The notes: a model not told the origin generated them from the sequence alone. Positions 1 to 5,687 are shown, counted from the first letter of the stretch. The stretch is 5,728 bases of DNA from Lachnospiraceae bacterium (GCA_016291475.1 JAEEXJ010000140.1:1-5728), one strand, 5' to 3'. Made by a program: numbers and translations.

Positions 1-114
1 GACGAGCGTGATCTTGTCATACTTCCACATCTCTTTCACGATGTACGAAAGATTGGATGCCAGCCCGTATGTCTTATGAAATTTTGTATCTTTCTTCTTT
101 TCTTTCTTTTTCAT
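1..114 (-). CDS. ABC transporter permease/ATP-binding protein, N-terminal fragment
   Basis: Partial gene running off the left edge; only the first 38 codons are present. The ATG at 114 follows the regulator's stop after 24 bases and has an AAGG ribosome site 9 bases upstream. The peptide starts with a very basic stretch (MKKKEKKKDTK) and continues KTYGLASNLSYIVKEMWKYD. This resembles the cytoplasmic N-terminus, just before the first membrane helix, of fused exporter-type ABC proteins (permease plus ATPase in one chain) in Clostridia, where it often follows an XRE-type regulator. No membrane helix, Walker A or signature motif lies inside the window, so the family call rests on the short N-terminal pattern and on the regulator upstream. 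It is probably cotranscribed with that regulator, since there is no terminator between them. The substrate cannot be inferred. Confidence 0.6.
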   Translation of the reverse strand, partial: MKKKEKKKDTKFHKTYGLASNLSYIVKEMWKYDKITLV

Positions 115-138
115 GACCCACTGCCTTATAAAAGGTTA

Positions 139-1065
139 TTACTTCTTGAACATTTTCTTTCTGTCGATCCAGCTCTTCTGCTTGGCATTGATCACAAGTC
201 TGAATGCCATCGGAATATCCGTATACTCCCTGGCAAGCATCATCATTGCCATAAAAAGTCCTCCGCATACTGAAGCTGTACCGAATATGTTTTCTTCTTT
301 GCTGCTCGCATTGATCACACTTGCCTTTTGAAAAGGTGAATCATCACAATCTCCAAATTCCATCTCGCCGAAGATCGTATCCATGAATTCCTTAACCTTG
401 GCTTTATCTATTCCGAGTGATTTTGAAATGACATCCACACTGGCGAACTCACCGTTCTTTAAGGTATACAGGAAAGCAATTATCGAAATATTGTCCCTGT
501 CTGAAAGGATCTTAAACAATTTTTCGATCTTGGAAGTATCTTTCAGAAGTTCTTCATACAAGTCATAATTCTTTGTCTTATTTAGGAAGAAACTGATATC
601 ATTGTCTTCCCTCAGACCAAAATAGCTGTAGAAGATATCATCACACACAACCGATGCCATCTTCGGATGTTCGATAGGATCCCTGGCAGGTGCCTCATAG
701 CATTTATTGTTGACCCAAAGAGCGCTCTGCATCGCCCAGTTTAAGTTTCTGATAAGGTTCGAAGTCTTATAGTGTTCATCCGCTCTTCCGGTATCTTCAA
801 ATTCCTTGACCGTCTCATCATAGACAGCTTCAAAGACCTTCTGCTCGATAGTCTTTTCCCCGTCGCTTCTTCCGTACAGATAGTCGATAGACACGTCAAA
901 GAAGTCTGCGATAGCGGGAAGCAGATCGCCTTCCGGATAGCTTCCGTTCTCCCATTTGGAAACTGCCTGAGGGCTTACACCGAGACTTTTTGCAAGCTGC
1001 TCCTGTGTTACCTTCTTTTCCTTTCTGAGTGACTGAAGTGTAGTTGAAAATACTCTTTTTTCCAC
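139..1065 (-). CDS. XRE-family transcriptional regulator with large C-terminal domain
   Basis: A DNA-binding regulator of 308 residues if started at GTG 1065. Residues 6-66 form a standard lambda-repressor-like HTH: LRKEKKVTQEQLAKSLGVS followed by recognition-helix SPQAVSKWENGSYP and the helix DLLPAIADFFDVSIDYLYG. About 230 residues follow with no named family that I recognise. Residues about 194-233 (start of DNISIIAFLYTLKNGE, then VISKSLGIDKAKVKEFMDTI) look like a second winged-helix/HTH module, so this part may sense a signal or bind DNA. Start choice: the upstream ATG at 1083 has no ribosome site, whereas AGGAG (1073-1077) sits 7 bases before GTG 1065, and family proteins typically begin just before this point (xxKRVFS). 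It has its own predicted promoter and precedes a putative ABC transporter by 24 bases, so it probably controls that operon. The signal is unknown. Confidence 0.88.
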   Translation of the reverse strand: MEKRVFSTTLQSLRKEKKVTQEQLAKSLGVSPQAVSKWENGSYPEGDLLPAIADFFDVSIDYLYGRSDGEKTIEQKVFEAVYDETVKEFEDTGRADEHYKTSNLIRNLNWAMQSALWVNNKCYEAPARDPIEHPKMASVVCDDIFYSYFGLREDNDISFFLNKTKNYDLYEELLKDTSKIEKLFKILSDRDNISIIAFLYTLKNGEFASVDVISKSLGIDKAKVKEFMDTIFGEMEFGDCDDSPFQKASVINASSKEENIFGTASVCGGLFMAMMMLAREYTDIPMAFRLVINAKQKSWIDRKKMFKK

Positions 1066-1082
1066 GGATCTGCTCCTTTTCA

Positions 1083-1103
1083 TCAGCAGAGAGGATCATT
1101 CAT
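1083..1103 (-). other. six-codon leader reading frame (MNDPLC) upstream of XRE regulator
   Basis: A tiny reading frame in the 5' leader of the regulator gene: ATG 1103, sense codons for MNDPLC, stop TGA 1085-1083. Its ribosome site GGAGAG (1112-1117) is 8 bases upstream, as good as that of the regulator itself. The stop overlaps the unused in-frame ATG at 1083 (TGATG), and the regulator's own AGGAG and GTG 1065 follow immediately. This arrangement could couple translation of the regulator to the leader, but a six-codon frame with a good ribosome site can also occur by chance. Confidence 0.3.
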
Positions 1104-1132
1104 TTAAATCACTCTCCGGTTGGCTTAGGTAC

Positions 1133-1161
1133 ATATTAACAATAACAACGGTTGTTCACAA
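1133..1161 (-). promoter_or_regulatory. predicted promoter of XRE regulator/ABC operon
   Basis: Reading the minus strand, TTGTGA (1161-1156) and TAATAT (1138-1133) are separated by exactly 17 bases. Each matches the vegetative consensus at four of six positions. Transcription would start near 1126, giving a leader of about 60 bases before GTG 1065. The site lies between the terminator of the preceding unit and the regulator gene, where a promoter is expected. Judged by eye only. Confidence 0.45.
1144..1156. promoter_or_regulatory. candidate operator, 6+1+6 inverted repeat
   Basis: AACAAC-G-GTTGTT is a perfect inverted repeat lying inside the spacer of the predicted promoter, the classical position for a repressor that blocks RNA polymerase. 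XRE regulators bind such short palindromes, so autoregulation by the adjacent regulator is a reasonable inference. Another GTTGTT half-site is at 1181-1186. Confidence 0.4.
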
Positions 1162-1195
1162 TGTATATAATCAATAGTAAGTTGTTAGAAAGTAG

Positions 1196-1233
1196 AAAAA
1201 ATCGTCAAATTCTACCGATAGTTGAATTTGGCG
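1196..1233 (-). terminator. rho-independent terminator after the PadR/membrane-protein unit
   Basis: On the minus strand CAAATTC (1230-1224) pairs with GAATTTG (1212-1206) around an 11-base loop. The helix extends outward by two further C/G pairs (1232-1233 with 1203-1204) after one mismatch, and TTTTTT follows at 1201-1196. It lies about 25 bases beyond the stop of the small membrane protein gene and upstream of the regulator's promoter. The stem is A/T-rich, so efficiency may be moderate. Confidence 0.6.
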
Positions 1234-1258
1234 GTTGATTTTGAGTTATCGGATACTA

Positions 1259-1633
1259 CTATAGGTTTATAGCCGTGACCGTAAAACAGATCGCCTCAAC
1301 TAAGGACATGGGCGTCATTATGCATTTTTCCTTTTTACTCGGTGAGAAGAAATTCATTACCGTATTCCCGAAAAAGAAAACAGCAAAGCATATGCATGCG
1401 ACCTTTGTTGCCTTATCCGATATGAATATGGGACAGATCTTTCCTGCCGCAAGGATTATATACAGTGCAAATCCCTGAACAAGCAATTGGCTTACCGCAA
1501 GTCCGCGCAGCTTCTTAGGCCACACTTTAAATCTTCCTCCCATAGTCAGTTCTCCGAAAGGAAGACCGCATATGAGAAGAATACTCAGGATTATAACTAT
1601 TACCAGCAATGCTGCTCCTATATAGATCTGCAT
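1259..1633 (-). CDS. small four-helix integral membrane protein
   Basis: A 124-residue membrane protein of unassigned function. Four hydrophobic segments are visible at about residues 3-23, 46-63, 76-95 and 106-122. A basic loop after helix 1 (GELTMGGRFKVWPKKLRG) and another after helix 3 (NFFSPSKKEKCIMTPMS) are probably cytoplasmic. These loop patterns, GxPxGExxMGG and NxxSxSKKEKxxMTP, resemble from memory a family of small uncharacterised membrane proteins in Firmicutes; I cannot name a Pfam entry. There is no signal peptide or catalytic motif. The ATG has GGGAGG 11 bases upstream and follows the PadR stop by one base, so the two are translated from one message and the gene is very probably controlled by that regulator. 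Confidence 0.82.
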   Translation of the reverse strand: MQIYIGAALLVIVIILSILLICGLPFGELTMGGRFKVWPKKLRGLAVSQLLVQGFALYIILAAGKICPIFISDKATKVACICFAVFFFGNTVMNFFSPSKKEKCIMTPMSLVEAICFTVTAINL

Positions 1634-1634
1634 T

Positions 1635-2264
1635 TTATTTCTTTCCTCCCTTTAGTTCTCGCTTCAGAATTTTATTGTAGAAATTCAGATCCGCCTGAAT
1701 TTTCTCAAGACCGTACTCCAGCATATAAAGCTGATAGTTGTCTATATTGGTCACAGCCGCTTCAACCGTCTTTTCTCCGGAAACCTCCAACAGATTACCT
1801 GCCAGAACAGGATCATCTTTTATTCGTTTGGTGTTCAATGTGATAACGGTATCCTGTGTTTTATCAACATAGTCCTTTATGGCAAGAAGCTTCTTGTGTT
1901 CTTCCTCAAGATCGGATATATAGGCTTTGAGAAATGCTACTCTTTTTTCGCCGGGAGCTATTCCGAGGAAGAAGAACTTCCCTTCTTCCATACTCTTCAT
2001 CTTCTGTATATTTATAGGTGTCCCAACCCAGCCTTTATAGTATTTCACGCCTTCGGAAGTCACACTGTACCGCTTCTTAATGGTATTATTTTCAACATAT
2101 TCGGTTACGATCACATATCCCTTCTCAATTAGTTTCTTTATTGCCGCCTGCATGCTTCCGAGACTGTCACTGCAAACCGTAGAAATATTCTGCTGTATAT
2201 ATGCACGCATCTCATAAATGGTCATTGGTTTTAATAAAATAAGGCTGAGGATAATGTTTTCCAC
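1635..2264 (-). CDS. PadR-family transcriptional regulator
   Basis: A winged-helix regulator of 209 residues from GTG 2264. Residues 2-78 are the PadR-type DNA-binding domain: ENIILSLILLKPMTIYEMRA, corresponding to the usual LxxLLLxPxxGYEL opening, a recognition region SLGSMQAAIKKLIEKGYV, and a wing KKRYSVTSEGVKYY. Residues about 92-205 are charged, mostly helical sequence matching the dimerisation arm of the longer PadR subfamily (LxxLxEEHKKLLAIKDYVD, YQLYMLEYGLEKIQADLNFY). Start choice: an ATG exists at 2282, but AAGGAG (2273-2278) lies just inside that extension and 8 bases before GTG 2264, and the GTG start puts the N-terminus where PadR proteins normally begin. Tandem palindromes over its promoter suggest autorepression. 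Its stop is one base from the next gene, a small membrane protein and the likely regulated target. The ligand is unknown. Confidence 0.9.
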   Translation of the reverse strand: MENIILSLILLKPMTIYEMRAYIQQNISTVCSDSLGSMQAAIKKLIEKGYVIVTEYVENNTIKKRYSVTSEGVKYYKGWVGTPINIQKMKSMEEGKFFFLGIAPGEKRVAFLKAYISDLEEEHKKLLAIKDYVDKTQDTVITLNTKRIKDDPVLAGNLLEVSGEKTVEAAVTNIDNYQLYMLEYGLEKIQADLNFYNKILKRELKGGKK

Positions 2265-2281
2265 TTTGTAATCTCCTTCCA

Positions 2282-2310
2282 TATATTACTAATAGGTATA
2301 TTACTAATAG
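2282..2310. promoter_or_regulatory. tandem palindromic operator of the PadR gene
   Basis: Two identical 14-base copies of TATATTACTAATAG lie at 2282-2295 and 2297-2310 with a 15-base period. Each contains an 11-base palindrome, TATTA-C-TAATA, at 2284-2294 and 2299-2309. One copy covers the -10 and the other the predicted transcription start, so a bound protein would block initiation. PadR proteins usually autoregulate; the well-known site is ATGT-N8-ACAT, which is not found here, although a compact ATGT-N2-ACAT lies at 2320-2329 over the -35. Confidence 0.6.
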
Positions 2311-2326
2311 CAATATAATATGTCAA
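2298..2326 (-). promoter_or_regulatory. predicted promoter of the PadR/membrane-protein operon
   Basis: On the minus strand a perfect -35 TTGACA (2326-2321) is followed after 17 bases by TAATAT (2303-2298), which matches the -10 consensus at four of six positions. The start would be near 2291, about 27 bases before GTG 2264. The -35 begins only 8 bases past the T tract of the upstream terminator, so the PadR unit is insulated from the preceding operon. Confidence 0.7.
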
Positions 2327-2334
2327 CATCCAAT

Positions 2335-2363
2335 AAAAAAGCACTCTGTATAAAACAGAGTGC
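2335..2363 (-). terminator. rho-independent terminator of the HEAT/GNAT operon
   Basis: A perfect 9-base stem, GCACTCTGT (2341-2349) with ACAGAGTGC (2355-2363), encloses a five-base loop. On the minus strand it is followed directly by TTTTTT (2340-2335). It starts 6 bases after the GNAT stop codon. It is the clearest terminator in the window. Confidence 0.9.
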
Positions 2364-2369
2364 TTAGAT

Positions 2370-2786
2370 CTACTCATACGCCAGAAGATTTCCCAACGGA
2401 ATTGAAAAGCCGAGGGATTTATACATCTTTACATCGCAGTCCGCACAGCCGACAGTCAATGAAGACACGCCACTATCGCGATATGCGAACCGTACCAGTT
2501 GACGGGCAATGCCGCTGTGGCGATATTCCGGCCGAATATAAAAATCTTCAAAAACGCCGCTCGGCAGATAATTAAATGTTGAAAAACCAACTGTGACAGA
2601 ACAGCAGCCGACCGCCAAATCACCTTCCCATGCACAGTAAAATATAATCGTGCCCTTATCCACCGCTAATGTTAATCGTTCTTTATCTGCATCACTCGGT
2701 TCATCTTCTCCGATTTCCGACTTATACAGTTTCTGAAGTTCCCATAAAGCATCTATTTCATTAGATTTTACTTTTCTGCATTCCAT
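2370..2786 (-). CDS. GNAT-family N-acetyltransferase
   Basis: A 138-residue single-domain acetyltransferase, expected to move an acetyl group from acetyl-CoA to an amine. The acetyl-CoA-binding motif A is clear at residues 78-98: strand VFEDFYIRP, then pyrophosphate loop RHSGIA (89-94, matching Q/R-x-x-G-x-G/A) and helix RQLVRFA. Motif B follows as MYKSLGF (121-127), with Tyr122 in the place of the usual general acid. The N-terminal half (LWELQKLYKSE, then strand IIFYCAWEGDLAVGCCSV) fits the variable substrate-binding part. The C-terminus, ending NLLAYE, is short but gives a normal length for small members. ATG 2786 lies 15 bases after the upstream HEAT gene and has only a weak GGTAAG-like ribosome site, so translational coupling is possible. 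It is the last gene before the terminator. The substrate is unknown; small metabolites, antibiotics and protein N-termini are all possible. Confidence 0.88.
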   Translation of the reverse strand: MECRKVKSNEIDALWELQKLYKSEIGEDEPSDADKERLTLAVDKGTIIFYCAWEGDLAVGCCSVTVGFSTFNYLPSGVFEDFYIRPEYRHSGIARQLVRFAYRDSGVSSLTVGCADCDVKMYKSLGFSIPLGNLLAYE

Positions 2787-2801
2787 AATCTTACCCGCTA
2801 A

Positions 2802-3509
2802 CTATAACTGTTTTCTTATTCCTTCTGCGTTGTCTTTCAAATATACATACGATGATTCCATCGCTTTATCCAGATATTCTTCGAGCTTTTTCGATTTAAT
2901 CGAATGCAGAACATGCAATGCCATGATTTTCTGGTATTCATCCTCGTAAGAACCTTCCGCATATTTTCTACGATTCCACATCAATTCGGCATACTCTTCA
3001 GCCTTTTCGGAATCGATATCAGCCAGAGTTTGAAGTGCCATCCTGGATGTATACTCATTTTCCGACTCTATAAATTCATACACAAGTTTCTTACAGCACT
3101 CAACTTCACCAACGCGTTTTGCAAACTGCCATTGAGCATTTATATATTTTGAACCCACGCTTCTCGTAGCGAGAAGTTCAAACCATCCCTCATGCTTAAT
3201 CAATTCGTCCGCCAGATTCTCACATTCATTATCCCTGGCAACAACAAACAGCAAAGCATCAATTAGTTCTTCGTCCGCATCTTTATGATCAATTTTTGAA
3301 ATGACTTCTTCAGCCGCACCGACCATTTCATCAAAATGGGAATTAACACCAAATTCCCACTCTCCGTTATCGTGTTCTTCATCACACTGCGGATAATGTT
3401 TTGCAGCCCATTTCTTAAAGCTATTTATTTCTTTATATAGATTCTTTATTTCTCGTATCATTTTCTGAATATTCGAATGCACTTCGTATTGATCATCGCA
3501 AAAAGTCAC
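2802..3509 (-). CDS. HEAT-repeat-like helical protein, 235 aa
   Basis: An all-helical cytoplasmic protein built largely of HEAT-like units. Three aligned units are visible at about residues 118-147 (ending CKKLVYEFI), 150-176 (TSRMALQTLADIDSEKAEEY) and 190-217 (IMALHVLHSIKSKKLEEYLD), with a looser one at about 78-103. The first 60 residues differ (NLYKEINSFKKWAAKHYP, then an acidic stretch QCDEEHDNGEWEF). There is no signal peptide, membrane helix or catalytic motif, so it is probably a protein-binding scaffold. Similar small HEAT proteins occur among predicted immunity proteins of polymorphic toxins, but no toxin is in view. The GTG start at 3509 has only a weak AAGAAG upstream; it overlaps a TGA in another frame (GTGA), which would fit translational coupling to a coding end now lost (see 3506-3610). 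ATG at codon 17 is an alternative. The coding region is solid; the exact start is not. Confidence 0.75.
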   Translation of the reverse strand: MTFCDDQYEVHSNIQKMIREIKNLYKEINSFKKWAAKHYPQCDEEHDNGEWEFGVNSHFDEMVGAAEEVISKIDHKDADEELIDALLFVVARDNECENLADELIKHEGWFELLATRSVGSKYINAQWQFAKRVGEVECCKKLVYEFIESENEYTSRMALQTLADIDSEKAEEYAELMWNRRKYAEGSYEDEYQKIMALHVLHSIKSKKLEEYLDKAMESSYVYLKDNAEGIRKQL

Positions 3510-3610
3510 AAATCCATCTTCTTCAGATCCATTAAAGGACGAGTAGCAACTTCCGTGGCGAATGCTCCTAAAATGTAACTATAAATGCTCCATATCAAAT
3601 TTGATACCGG
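3506..3610 (-). pseudogene. possible remnant of a coding C-terminus in the +1 frame between the HEAT genes
   Basis: In the frame shifted by +1 from the larger HEAT gene, the sequence is open from after a TAA at about 3611 to TGA 3508-3506. It reads like protein: IWSIYSYILGAFATEVATRP then LMDLKKMDL. Its TGA overlaps the next gene's GTG (GTGA), a common coupling arrangement. Two explanations fit: the larger HEAT gene once ended here and suffered a one-base indel near the AAATTT run at 3597-3602, or this is the tail of a third gene otherwise deleted. An open stretch of about 34 codons is not statistically strong, so this rests on composition and the overlap. Confidence 0.3.
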
Positions 3611-5183
3611 ATATTAAAGATTCAGGTAAGAATTTTTTGTTATCCTCAATTGCATGGAGTATTTCTGATTTCAAACCATCCGATACTTTGTTGAACATAG
3701 GTCTTCTGTAAATTTTCTTATCAAGAATAAACTGATGATTATTTGGAATTCGTCCGAAAATCGATAAATAGAAAGGTAAACTCTTCCAAAAAGGCTCTTT
3801 AAGCATCAGCAAAAGAAAACAAATTCCTTTTCTGTCATCATCCGATTTCAAATACAGATTCTGAAGGTATTCCCCACCGAAATATACGTTCCATTTCAAA
3901 CATTGTTGGCATGCTTCCCGTACTAACAGTGTGTTGTCGCAACTTAAAAATCTCAAATAGTACTCTTTCCCTTCCTCTTTCAAAATTCTACCAATAGAAG
4001 CAAGCGTAATCCTTACTGTCTTCACATCATCAGAATCCAGGAATGGGATTAAATGATCAACGACGTCTTTACCGGAAGTTTCCCCCAAACCTATGATAGC
4101 AACCTTCTTATCACCAGCCTGTAAATTCTCTAAATAATACCGAGTTATATCAAAATTTTCCCTGCGAAGGTAAAACTGAATAAGATTTCGAATACCGGCA
4201 GACTTATCCATCAAGCTCTCTTCAGCGCCTTCCCATAAGCCATAATCAGACAACCATCTATTTATCGCCTGTTTTCTAATAAAAGCATTTCCGGAATTTT
4301 TATATTTACGAAAGTCTTCTTCAGTAATCCCAAAATGATGAATAATAGCACTGACAATCATCATGCTGTCAAATTTACCGGTTGTTAATGACAATAAATC
4401 CAGCAATTGTTGCTTTGAGTAGGCATTTTTGTTGTATAAGAATCTATAAAAAGCATTTTTAGCATACTGTTCATAGGTCTTAAACAAAGAATAATCAAAT
4501 TCATTACTCTTTTCAGCAATTTTCTCCCCAACAGATTCGGAGATTTCAAAAATGACTTTTTCTTTTCTTCTGCGGGATTTTTTAACTTTATCAAGAACCG
4601 GTAATGAATAAAGCAGCTCTTCCAATCCGGCTTCACTAATTCTCTTTTTTGAAGCAAAATATGCTGCGTCTTTAACTTCATCAACCCAATCATTTAGCCT
4701 TAAAAAAATAAAAGGAAGACTCCCTTTAAGTTCTGATAGGTAATTAATTGCATCCTCCCGGACATGCCCATTGCTATCCATAGCACAAAGTATCAGCAAC
4801 CTTATCCTGTCTTCCGTATCTTCACATGTATCAACAATATTTTTGCATACTAAGGAATAATCCCATGGTTCTGACCTATAATTATATTCATCCCATGTAT
4901 AGAAACATCCTCTGTATACATCATCTAATTCCAATAATGCTTTAGTCTTAAAACAGCTAATATAATTACTTATCAGTTGTGCTGCTTCTTTTTGTTTGTC
5001 CCCTACATTTTTAAATCCGAAAATACTTATCGCTGAACCAAGTAATACTTTATGATTATTTTCTCCCGCACACCTGAAAGAGGTTAAAGCATTCTTTTCC
5101 CATAACTCAACCGGATTATCTTTCTTAGAATTGTCAGAGTTATCAATCAAACCTAGTTTCTTAAATTTATCAAATAATCCCAT
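3579..5183 (-). CDS. large HEAT-repeat protein, 534 aa
   Basis: A long cytoplasmic helical-repeat protein without signal peptide or membrane segment. It opens with a short amphipathic, basic segment (MGLFDKFKKLGLID), then a linker and a helical region containing an aromatic-rich stretch CFYTWDEYNYRSEPWDY (93-109). HEAT-like units are recognisable at about 136-178 (DSNGHVREDAINYLSEL, DWVDEVKDAAYFASK), 297-339 (AFIRKQAINRWLSDYG, AGIRNLIQFYLRRE) and most clearly 354-431 (KKVAIIGLGETSGKDVVDHL, SDDVKTVRITLASIGRIL, TLLVREACQQCLKW). A basic segment KVKKSRRRKEK lies at 199-209. No enzyme motif was found, so a scaffold or binding role is likely; its partner is unknown. ATG 5183 has AAGGGAAA about 8 bases upstream. 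It follows the Nudix gene by 52 bases and is visibly A/T-richer than the left half of the window, consistent with acquired DNA. The annotated C-terminus (IKFDMEHL) may be altered by a frameshift. Confidence 0.85.
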   Translation of the reverse strand: MGLFDKFKKLGLIDNSDNSKKDNPVELWEKNALTSFRCAGENNHKVLLGSAISIFGFKNVGDKQKEAAQLISNYISCFKTKALLELDDVYRGCFYTWDEYNYRSEPWDYSLVCKNIVDTCEDTEDRIRLLILCAMDSNGHVREDAINYLSELKGSLPFIFLRLNDWVDEVKDAAYFASKKRISEAGLEELLYSLPVLDKVKKSRRRKEKVIFEISESVGEKIAEKSNEFDYSLFKTYEQYAKNAFYRFLYNKNAYSKQQLLDLLSLTTGKFDSMMIVSAIIHHFGITEEDFRKYKNSGNAFIRKQAINRWLSDYGLWEGAEESLMDKSAGIRNLIQFYLRRENFDITRYYLENLQAGDKKVAIIGLGETSGKDVVDHLIPFLDSDDVKTVRITLASIGRILKEEGKEYYLRFLSCDNTLLVREACQQCLKWNVYFGGEYLQNLYLKSDDDRKGICFLLLMLKEPFWKSLPFYLSIFGRIPNNHQFILDKKIYRRPMFNKVSDGLKSEILHAIEDNKKFLPESLISGIKFDMEHL

Positions 5184-5235
5184 ATGGATTTCCCTTGTTT
5201 ATTGTGAAAGATTACCGTGTTCAACGCCACTTCTA

Positions 5236-5687
5236 TCATTTCAAATGAACAATCCACTCTCCATCTTCAATAGTGTACTGAAACTCATTGAGATCCGGAT
5301 CATCTATCACTTTCATAAGGTCGTGAAAATCTTCAACTACATTCACTTCAGATAGTTTATCTATATCTACCCATTCCATCTCACCTTCATCAGATGAAAC
5401 AACGGTTCCGATAAATTCGGTCGCTTTGAAAAGTAATACTATGTATCGCCCGTCTGTTATAGGAAATTGTTTGATTCCTACAATTCTTGGGTTAAGGATT
5501 TCAAGTCCGGTTTCTTCCCTCATCTCCCTGACAACGGCATCAACAAATGATTCTCCGGCTTCAACATGTCCACCGGGAAAGTATATCCTTTCCAATCCTC
5601 TTTGACTCTGTTTTGTAATAACAGCCTATTTCCATACTGTATAAGGCACAAGACCGTTAATTCTACATTTTCAGTTTTATGTCCCAT
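5236..5687 (-). pseudogene. Nudix hydrolase (MutT/8-oxo-dGTP diphosphatase-like), single-base frameshift
   Basis: Two reading frames together encode a normal Nudix protein of about 150 residues that hydrolyses nucleoside diphosphates linked to another group; nearest in style to 8-oxo-dGTP diphosphatase-like MutT proteins. From ATG 5687 the first frame reads MGHKTENVELTVLCLIQYGN then RLLLQNRVKEDWKGYTFP, the usual N-terminal strands. It then loses frame; the shifted frame carries PGGHVEAGESF and a complete Nudix box (G-x5-E-x7-REMREETGL) through to TGA 5236. One missing base in the T3C3G2 run at 5574-5580 explains this: restoring a T, C or G there gives continuous YTFPGGHVEAGES. The second frame alone could begin only at TTG 5595 and would lack the first strand of the fold. 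ATG 5687 is the first in-frame start after a TGA; its ribosome site is weak. The cause may be a real mutation or a sequencing error. If intact it would be the first visible gene of the HEAT/GNAT operon. Confidence 0.8.

Noticed and set aside
61..114. Run of TTTC/TTCTT repeats on the plus strand
   Set aside because: Explained by the Lys/Glu-rich N-terminus of the partial ABC gene on the minus strand rather than by a functional repeat.
896..1099. 67-codon minus-strand frame starting just upstream of the XRE regulator
   Set aside because: It overlaps the strongly supported HTH region in another frame and its translation (low complexity, rich in Lys, Ser and Arg) has no family pattern.
1215..1252. 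CCGATA/TATCGG inverted repeat overlapping the loop of the terminator after the membrane-protein gene
   Set aside because: Only 6 bases separated by 26. It could in principle pair with the terminator loop, but nothing supports an attenuator or riboswitch here.
1487..1843. 118-codon open frame on the plus strand
   Set aside because: It lies opposite the membrane-protein and PadR genes across their junction, has no domain pattern, and its peptide is low-quality (many Ser, Tyr, Pro and Gln). It is an antisense shadow.
2360..2575. 71-codon plus-strand frame
   Set aside because: It is antisense to the GNAT gene, starts within the terminator stem, and shows no protein-like hydrophobic pattern.
4385..4693. 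102-codon minus-strand frame inside the large HEAT gene
   Set aside because: It is a shifted frame of a convincing 534-residue protein, with no ribosome site or recognisable family.
5184..5235. Possible promoter (TTGAAC-17-TAAACA) in the gap before the large HEAT gene
   Set aside because: The -10 match is poor and the gap is short enough for cotranscription; it is not above chance in A/T-rich DNA.
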